A DNA stretch of 64,000 bases, taken from positions 1,302,001 to 1,366,000 of the forward strand of contig NZ_JACCFE010000002.1 of assembly GCF_014256275.1 (NCBI RefSeq). Reading direction: 5' to 3'. Each line of letters starts with the position of its first letter. Position 1 is the stretch's first letter. Shown piece after piece: positions 58,771-64,000 of the stretch. The notes under the pieces are model-generated. The model ran no database searches and was not told the origin of the DNA. It saw only the letters and a list, made by a program, of their open reading frames with translations. This stretch comes from Rhodococcus sp. 4CII (GTDB lineage: Bacteria; Actinomycetota; Actinomycetes; Mycobacteriales; Mycobacteriaceae). The position numbers were made by a program, and so were the translations under genes.

Positions 58771-60468
58771 ATGGCCGACTTCCTCTACGAGGACTTGCTG
58801 CCGATCGGTGCGGACCCCACCGAATATCGGCTGCTGACCACCGAGGGGGTGTCGACTGTCGAAGGACCCGACGGCCGCACCTTCCTGTCCGTCGAGCCCG
58901 AGGCGCTGCGCCTGCTCACCGAGACCGCGCTGCACGACATCTCGCACTACCTGCGCAGCGATCATCTGACGCAGCTCGCGAGCATCCTCGACGATCCGGA
59001 AGCCTCGAACAACGACAAGTTCGTGGCGCTGGATCTGCTCAAGAACGCCAACATCTCCGCGGCAGGAGTACTGCCGATGTGCCAGGACACCGGAACCGCG
59101 ATCGTGATGGGCAAGCGCGGCCAGCACGTCCTCACCCCCGGCGACGACGAGAAGGCCATCGCGCGGGGCGTCTACGACGCCTACACGCGGCTCAACCTGC
59201 GGTACTCGCAGAACGCGCCGATCACGATGTGGGACGAGAAGAACACCGGCAGCAACCTCCCCGCCCAGATCGAGCTGTACGCCGACACGGCGGCCGGCCA
59301 CGAGAACGCCTACAAGTTCCTGTACATGGCCAAGGGTGGCGGCAGCGCCAACAAGTCGTACCTGTTCCAGGAGACCAAGGCGATCCTGAACCCCGACGGC
59401 ATGATGCGGTTCCTCGAAGAGAAGATCCGCGCCCTCGGCACCGCGGCCTGCCCGCCGTACCACCTCGCGATCGTCGTCGGCGGCACGTCCGCCGAGTTCG
59501 CCCTCAAGACGGCGAAGTATGCGTCGGCCCACTACCTCGACGAACTCCCCAACGAGGGTGCCATCACCGGCCGCGGGTTCCGCGACCTCGACCTCGAGGA
59601 GAAGGTGCTCGAGCTGACCCGTCAGATCGGCATCGGCGCCCAGTTCGGCGGCAAGTACTTCTGCCATGACGTCCGCGTCATCCGCCTCCCCCGCCACGGC
59701 GCGTCGCTGCCCGTCGCCCTCGCCGTGTCCTGCTCGGCCGACCGCCAGGCCAAGGCGAAGATCACCCCCGAGGGCGTCTTCCTCGAGCAGCTCGAATTCA
59801 ACCCGGGCCGGTTCCTCCCCGAGGTCACCGACGCGCAGCTCGACGCCGAGACCGATGGCGTCTCCGGCACCGGCAAGGGTGCGGCCGTGAAGATCGACCT
59901 CACCAAACCGATGCCCGAGATCCTCGCCGAGCTGTCGAAGCACCCGGTGAAGACGCGGCTGTCGCTCACCGGCCCGCTCGTCGTCGCCCGCGACATCGCC
60001 CACGCCAAGATCAAGGAACGGCTCGACGCCGGCGAGGAGATGCCGCAGTACCTCAAGGACCACCCGGTGTACTACGCCGGGCCGGCCAAGACCCCCGACG
60101 GCATGGCGTCCGGTTCCTTCGGTCCCACCACCGCCGGTCGCATGGACTCCTACGTGGAACAGTTCCAGGCCGCGGGCGGCTCCATGGTGATGCTCGCGAA
60201 GGGCAACCGCTCCAAGCAGGTCACCGACGCCTGCAAGTCCTACGGCGGCTTCTATCTCGGGTCCATCGGCGGTCCCGCGGCGCGTCTCGCCCTCGACTGC
60301 ATCAAGAAGGTCGAGATCGTCGAGTACGAAGAGCTCGGCATGGAAGCGGTCTGGAAGATCGAGGTCGAGGACTTCCCCGCATTCATCGTCGTCGACGACA
60401 AGGGTGAGGACTTCTTCGCCGGCGTCTCCACGCCCACCCTCACTATCGGCAAGCGTCCCGGGCTGTAG
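58771..60468 (+). CDS. class I (iron-sulfur) fumarate hydratase
   Basis: This 565-residue protein of the FumA/FumB-type interconverts fumarate and malate in the TCA cycle. It contains the N-terminal class I region (LPMCQDTGTAIVMGKRGQ, with a cluster Cys; NTGSNLPAQIELYADTAAGHENAYKFLYMAKGGGSANKSYLFQETKA) and the C-terminal beta domain (YAGPAKTPDGMASGSFGPTTAGRMDSY). Further cluster cysteines are probably in ACPPYHLAIVVGG and HDVRVIRL-adjacent CH. It is a full-length fusion of alpha and beta parts. As a 4Fe-4S hydratase it would be sensitive to superoxide. A strong stem-loop follows the stop. Confidence 0.93.
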   Translation: MADFLYEDLLPIGADPTEYRLLTTEGVSTVEGPDGRTFLSVEPEALRLLTETALHDISHYLRSDHLTQLASILDDPEASNNDKFVALDLLKNANISAAGVLPMCQDTGTAIVMGKRGQHVLTPGDDEKAIARGVYDAYTRLNLRYSQNAPITMWDEKNTGSNLPAQIELYADTAAGHENAYKFLYMAKGGGSANKSYLFQETKAILNPDGMMRFLEEKIRALGTAACPPYHLAIVVGGTSAEFALKTAKYASAHYLDELPNEGAITGRGFRDLDLEEKVLELTRQIGIGAQFGGKYFCHDVRVIRLPRHGASLPVALAVSCSADRQAKAKITPEGVFLEQLEFNPGRFLPEVTDAQLDAETDGVSGTGKGAAVKIDLTKPMPEILAELSKHPVKTRLSLTGPLVVARDIAHAKIKERLDAGEEMPQYLKDHPVYYAGPAKTPDGMASGSFGPTTAGRMDSYVEQFQAAGGSMVMLAKGNRSKQVTDACKSYGGFYLGSIGGPAARLALDCIKKVEIVEYEELGMEAVWKIEVEDFPAFIVVDDKGEDFFAGVSTPTLTIGKRPGL

Positions 60469-60479
60469 GCGGCTCCGCC

Positions 60480-60527
60480 GCCCGTGCGCCTTTGTGGTTG
60501 CTGCAGCGACCAGAAAGGCGCACGGGC
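60480..60527. terminator. 48-base nested hairpin between convergent genes
   Basis: GCCCGTGCGCCTTT at 60480-60493 pairs perfectly with AAAGGCGCACGGGC at 60514-60527, and an inner TGGTTGCTGCAGCGACCA continues the hairpin. The T/A run at the inner end of each arm gives a weak U-tract in both directions. Placed between the fumarase stop (60468) and the minus-strand stop (60529), it can serve both genes. Confidence 0.82.
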
Positions 60528-60528
60528 G

Positions 60529-61197
60529 CTACGCGCCTACGGCGATCTCGATCACCGGGCGCTTCGCCGGGTCGAGCTTGCCGAGGAGGGACGTCAGCGT
60601 GTCGCGGTCGGTGGCAACGCAGCCCTCGGTGGTGGTGCCGTCGGTGACGTGCAGGAACATCGCCGAACCCGCTCCGGGGATCCGGGCGGCGTTGTAGCCG
60701 ATCGCCACTGCGTAGTCGTACAGCGGACCCGCGTCGTAGAGGTTCTCGCTGGCGCCGCCGGGAGTCGCATCCTGACGGACGTGCGTGTTGTAGGTCGGCG
60801 AGAGCGGATTCGAATCCCACCAGTCCTGCCGGTCCGACTGGAAGTACGGTATCGCCGTCGCCGGTGCGGGCTGCCGGCCGAACGCCTGCGTCAAAGGAAA
60901 GACGCCGGCCGGCGTGCGGGCGGAGAATTCGTCGGCCGCGCCGATCCCTTCCGCGCCGACGTCGGCGGCGACGGGACCGGCGAACACCCGCCACGCGCCG
61001 TCCGCGCCGCGTTCCCAGGCGGTCAGCCGACCGACCACCGCTCCCGCGGACGGGACGTGCACCGTGACCACCTGCTCGGCGTCACCCGAGAAGGCTGCGC
61101 CGTCCGGAGCGGCGGAGGCGACCGGAGTGAGCACCATCCCGCTCAGAGCCACCATCAGTCCCAGCAAGCACGATCGACCCAGCCGCAACGTCGTCAT
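60529..61197 (-). CDS. exported L,D-transpeptidase (YkuD-like) domain protein
   Basis: This 222-residue protein has a signal peptide (CLLGLMVALSGMVLTPVASAA, cleavage near residue 30). The mature domain ends in the YkuD-type active site HVTDGTTTEGCVATD, with His183 and Cys193 separated by a Thr-rich loop where classical enzymes have HG-x-x-S-x-GC. GVFPLTQAFGRQPAP, the substrate-side region, is typical of actinobacterial L,D-transpeptidase-fold proteins with DUF-like spacing. A cell-wall cross-linking or modifying role is likely but the altered spacing makes activity uncertain. Confidence 0.78.
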   Translation of the reverse strand: MTTLRLGRSCLLGLMVALSGMVLTPVASAAPDGAAFSGDAEQVVTVHVPSAGAVVGRLTAWERGADGAWRVFAGPVAADVGAEGIGAADEFSARTPAGVFPLTQAFGRQPAPATAIPYFQSDRQDWWDSNPLSPTYNTHVRQDATPGGASENLYDAGPLYDYAVAIGYNAARIPGAGSAMFLHVTDGTTTEGCVATDRDTLTSLLGKLDPAKRPVIEIAVGA

Positions 61198-61249
61198 GGG
61201 CCGAGTGTCCCATCCCCGGGTAATCGTCGCGGGAGGTTCGGAGCGGGTC

Positions 61250-62059
61250 CTACACCCGGCACAGGATCTCGCTGTGCAGGAGCGCAAACCAGCCGTCGTC
61301 CTCCTGCGCCCACGCACGCCACCCGGCCGCGATGCGCGCGAGGTCGTCCTCGGTGGCGAGTCCCAGTTCGAGCGCCCGTTCGGCGTAGGTGGACCGGAGC
61401 GTGCGGTCGGCCCAGGACCCACCCCACCACTCGCGTTCGTCGACGGAGGAGAAACACCACGTGCTCGCGGTGTTCTCGACGTCGCCGAAACCCGCTTCGT
61501 GCGCCCACGCCCGCAGGCGTCGGCCCGCATCCGGTTCGCCGCCGTTCGCCCGGGCGATGTCCTTGTAGAGCGCCAGCCACTCGTCGAGTTCGGGTGTCGC
61601 CGGGAACCAGGTGAAGGTGCCGTAGTCCGCGTCGCGGGCGGCGACGAGTCCACCGGGCTTGCACACCCGCTTCATCTCCCGCAGCGCCTGCACCGGATCG
61701 CCGACGTGTTGGAGTACCTGGTGTGCATGGACGACGTCGACGCTGTCGTCGGGAAGGTCGAGTGCGTGCGCGTCCGACACGACGGTCTGGACGTTCGCCA
61801 CTCCCCGCTTCGCGAACTCGTTCCTGGCCAGGGACAGCGCCTCGTCGTTCATCTCGACCGCGGTGACGAGTCCGGGAGCGACGACCCGTGCGAGGTCGGC
61901 GGTGATGGTGCCGGGCCCGCATCCGACGTCGAGCAGTGTCATCCCTTCGCGCAGATGCGGGAGCAGATACGCGGCGGAGTTCTCCGCAGTACGCCACCGG
62001 TGATTGCGCAGTACCGATTCGTCGTGTCCGTGGGTGTAGACCGTGTCCTCGCCGCTCAT
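61250..62059 (-). CDS. SAM-dependent class I methyltransferase
   Basis: This 269-residue protein has the class I methyltransferase core: motif I LLDVGCGPGTITADLA, acidic loop VEMNDEALSLARNEF, motif II SDAHALDLPDDSVDVVHAHQVLQHVGDP, and VCKPGGLVAARDADYG. A C-terminal helical lid follows with GRRLRAWAHEAGFGDVENTASTW. Homologues are UbiE/ubiquinone-type or unassigned small-molecule methyltransferases. Substrate is unknown. The ATG at 62059 is preferred; an in-frame start at 62086 would add 9 residues. It is divergent from the acyl-CoA dehydrogenase gene. Confidence 0.88.
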   Translation of the reverse strand: MSGEDTVYTHGHDESVLRNHRWRTAENSAAYLLPHLREGMTLLDVGCGPGTITADLARVVAPGLVTAVEMNDEALSLARNEFAKRGVANVQTVVSDAHALDLPDDSVDVVHAHQVLQHVGDPVQALREMKRVCKPGGLVAARDADYGTFTWFPATPELDEWLALYKDIARANGGEPDAGRRLRAWAHEAGFGDVENTASTWCFSSVDEREWWGGSWADRTLRSTYAERALELGLATEDDLARIAAGWRAWAQEDDGWFALLHSEILCRV

Positions 62060-62190
62060 ACTTCCGACGCTAGCAACCCTTGTCACATAATGGGATGATC
62101 ATCTCGAGTATCGAGATCTGCAGATTGCGGCACGCGGCGGTTCATGGGTGTTACGTTGGTGCACAGCAACACGGCTACCGAGGGACTGCC

Positions 62191-63585
62191 ATGACTTTCA
62201 GCCTCGCTCTCACTCCGGCTCAGCGGGATCTCGTCGAACGCACTCACGCCTTCGCGGAGAACGTGATCCGCCCGGTGGCGGCCGAGCACGACCGCGCGCA
62301 GGAGTTTCCGTGGGACGTTCTCGAAAAGGCCGCGGAAGAGGGCTTCTACAGTCCGCTGTTCTACCGCGACCTCATCGGCGACCCGACCGGCCTGTCCCTC
62401 CCCCTGTTCATGGAGGAACTGTTCTGGGGTTGCGCCGGCATCGGGCTTGCCGTGGTGATGCCCGCGCTGGCGCTGTCGTCGATCGGGCAGGCCGCGACGC
62501 CGGAGCAGATGCTGCGCTGGGCACCCGAATGCTTCGGCGAGCCGGGCAGTCTGAAACTCGCCGCCCTGTGCATCTCGGAACCCGAGGGCGGTAGCGACGT
62601 CCGCAATCTGCGGACCACCGCGACGCGCGACGGCGACGAATGGGTGCTCGAGGGGCACAAGATGTGGATCGGCAACGGAGGCATCGCCGACGTGCACGTC
62701 GTGAACGCGACCGTCGACCCGGACCTGGGCCACCGCGGGCAGGCACTGTTCGTGGTGCCCGGCGGAACTCCGGGTATCGAACTCGTCCGCAAGCTCGACA
62801 AGCTGGGCTGCCGTGCGTCGCACACGGCGGAGCTGAAGTTCCATCAGGTGCGAGTGCCCGCGGACCATCTGCTCGGCGGCGACGACAAGCTGCAGAACCG
62901 CATGCGGAAGGCCCGCGAGGTGCAGGAGGAGGTCGCCACCGGAGCGCCGCGACGCAAATCGGCGACCCTCGGCACGTTCGAGCAGACACGTCCGATGGTG
63001 GCCGCTCAGGCGCTGGGCATCGCCCGCGCCGCACTCGAGTACGCCACCGAATACGCGAATCGTCGTGAGGCATTCGGCGGTCCGATCATCGACAACCAGG
63101 GCATCGCGTTTCCCCTCGCCGACCTCGCGACACAGATCGACGCCGCGCGGCTGCTCACGTGGCGGGCGTCGTGGATGGCGGCGACCGGCGTGGAATTCCG
63201 CCACGGCGAGGGCTCGATGGCGAAACTCGCGGCGTCCGAGGTCGCGGTGAAGACCACCGAACGGGCACTACAGACGATGGGCGGGTGGGGCTACATCAGC
63301 GACCACCCCGTCGAGAAGTGGTACCGGGACGCCAAGCTGTACACCATCTTCGAGGGCACCAGCGAGATTCAGCGAATGGTGATCGGGCGCGCTCTGGGTG
63401 CCGCGGACGGCGCCCCACCTCTCCACTTCGATCAGCCGACCGAGGGATCCGCCTTCAACCGACGGTTCGGCCGGGGCACCTCCGTACGCACGAAGGCCGG
63501 CGAGTTCGCGCTGTCTGTGAAAGACCGGATGCCCGAGTCCGCGCAGCGGCTCGCAATGAAAATCCTTGCCCCACCCAAGAAGTGA
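62191..63585 (+). CDS. acyl-CoA dehydrogenase
   Basis: This 464-residue FAD enzyme catalyses alpha,beta-dehydrogenation of acyl-CoA. Typical segments are the FAD-binding LAALCISEPEGGSDVRNLRTTATRDGDEWVLEGHKMWIGNGG, YATEYANRREAFGGPIIDNQGIAFPLADLA, and the catalytic-base region MGGWGYISDHPVEKWYRDAKLYTIFEGTSEIQRMVIGRAL, whose Glu in YTIFEGTSE is the base. There is a C-terminal extension. The substrate chain length cannot be read. The ATG at 62191 has GAGGGA upstream; a longer frame begins in the intergenic gap. Confidence 0.92.
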   Translation: MTFSLALTPAQRDLVERTHAFAENVIRPVAAEHDRAQEFPWDVLEKAAEEGFYSPLFYRDLIGDPTGLSLPLFMEELFWGCAGIGLAVVMPALALSSIGQAATPEQMLRWAPECFGEPGSLKLAALCISEPEGGSDVRNLRTTATRDGDEWVLEGHKMWIGNGGIADVHVVNATVDPDLGHRGQALFVVPGGTPGIELVRKLDKLGCRASHTAELKFHQVRVPADHLLGGDDKLQNRMRKAREVQEEVATGAPRRKSATLGTFEQTRPMVAAQALGIARAALEYATEYANRREAFGGPIIDNQGIAFPLADLATQIDAARLLTWRASWMAATGVEFRHGEGSMAKLAASEVAVKTTERALQTMGGWGYISDHPVEKWYRDAKLYTIFEGTSEIQRMVIGRALGAADGAPPLHFDQPTEGSAFNRRFGRGTSVRTKAGEFALSVKDRMPESAQRLAMKILAPPKK

Positions 63586-63597
63586 GTTACGGCGGGA

Positions 63598-63948
63598 TCA
63601 GGTCCAGAGTGCGGCTACCAGCACGGTGACGATGCCCAGCCCCCCGACCACGTGGGCGAGATTCGGGTTGTCCTGACCCTTTTTCTGCTTGGCGCGGACG
63701 ATCTCGGCGAGCGCGACCACCACAAGCGAAAGCACGAGTTTCACGGCGATCTTCACGTGGTTGTAGTCCTTGTCGAGGGCGGCCTCGCCGAGCCCGACGA
63801 GGATCAGCCCGGTCACGAACTGGAGCCGCGCACCCCACACCATCACCTCGGAGATCCGCGGCGCTCCGAGTACGGCGAAGTAGCCCCCGACGAGCGCGGC
63901 CATGCCGAGCAGATGGCAGACGAAGACGAGGTTGTAGACGACGGTCAT
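63598..63948 (-). CDS. four-helix small membrane protein
   Basis: This 116-residue protein has four hydrophobic segments (YNLVFVCHLLGMAALVGGYFAVL, VWGARLQFVTGLILVGLG, VKIAVKLVLSLVVVALAEI, VVGGLGIVTVLVAALW). CHLLGMAALVGGYF, with a histidine in the first helix, resembles small actinobacterial membrane proteins of unknown function. The stop is 12 bp from the convergent acyl-CoA dehydrogenase stop. Only 13 bases of its own upstream gap are visible before 63961, after which the window has no gene. Confidence 0.72.
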   Translation of the reverse strand: MTVVYNLVFVCHLLGMAALVGGYFAVLGAPRISEVMVWGARLQFVTGLILVGLGEAALDKDYNHVKIAVKLVLSLVVVALAEIVRAKQKKGQDNPNLAHVVGGLGIVTVLVAALWT

Positions 63949-64000
63949 CTCCGCAGCCTAGCGATCTGCCCGGTCAACCGGAGACGATTCCGGCCCGGGT

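Overview
The window is a high-GC stretch of actinobacterial chromosome, most likely Rhodococcus or a close mycolate-containing relative. Supporting genes are the mycothiol deacetylase MshB, the F420 side-chain-free cofactor synthase FbiC, the mannosyltransferase PimE, the lipoprotein LpqW, a FadD36-type ligase and a 14-gene complex I operon with a receiver-like gene just upstream. As far as I remember it, the order of 323-28923 resembles the Mycobacterium tuberculosis interval around Rv1157c-Rv1193, and 31595-48445 resembles Rv3143-Rv3158; neither comparison was run here.

Left third (1-28923). On the minus strand are an oxidoreductase fragment, FadD36-like ligase, rhomboid-like protease, proline dehydrogenase plus P5C dehydrogenase (proline to glutamate, overlapping by 4 bases), PPOX protein, coiled-coil protein, DapC, FdxA, an unknown protein coupled to FbiC, FbiC, and a small acidic protein. 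A plus-strand trio encodes two PH-domain membrane proteins and a family 5 uracil-DNA glycosylase. A HemD-like gene follows. A VOC gene is then split by an IS1634-family element flanked by a perfect 52-bp direct repeat. Beyond are catalase, a membrane protein, a 52-codon small gene, MshB, LpqW, TypA, a Lys/Cys-rich small protein, a Nudix hydrolase, a pterin carbinolamine dehydratase, PimE and a secreted protein.

Middle (28924-48445). An accessory patch carries a Ser/Ile/Gly nonapeptide-repeat protein, a MarR regulator with a palindromic operator, a 24-codon membrane peptide, a SnoaL-like protein and a Tat-exported DUF1906-type protein. The rest is the nuoA-nuoN operon, transcribed right to left with mostly overlapping start/stop codons. 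Two places in this operon carry copies of a repeat that supplies the first codons of nuoG and nuoC.

Right third (48446-64000). This part holds a class C beta-lactamase-like esterase, an Mrr-type restriction endonuclease with 31-bp tandem repeats upstream, a ClC channel overlapping an amidohydrolase, an Old Yellow Enzyme, an OmpA-like lipoprotein, a 45-residue amphipathic small protein reminiscent of corynebacterial PorA/PorH, an intergenic region with three palindromes, an alpha/beta hydrolase, a CPBP protease, class I fumarase, an L,D-transpeptidase-like exported protein, a methyltransferase, an acyl-CoA dehydrogenase and a small membrane protein.

No tRNA, rRNA or CRISPR array was recognised. 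The items most worth a second look are the small proteins (29030-29380, 56100-56237, 29963-30037, 20327-20485), the repeat-derived N-termini in complex I, and the IS insertion with its long target duplication.
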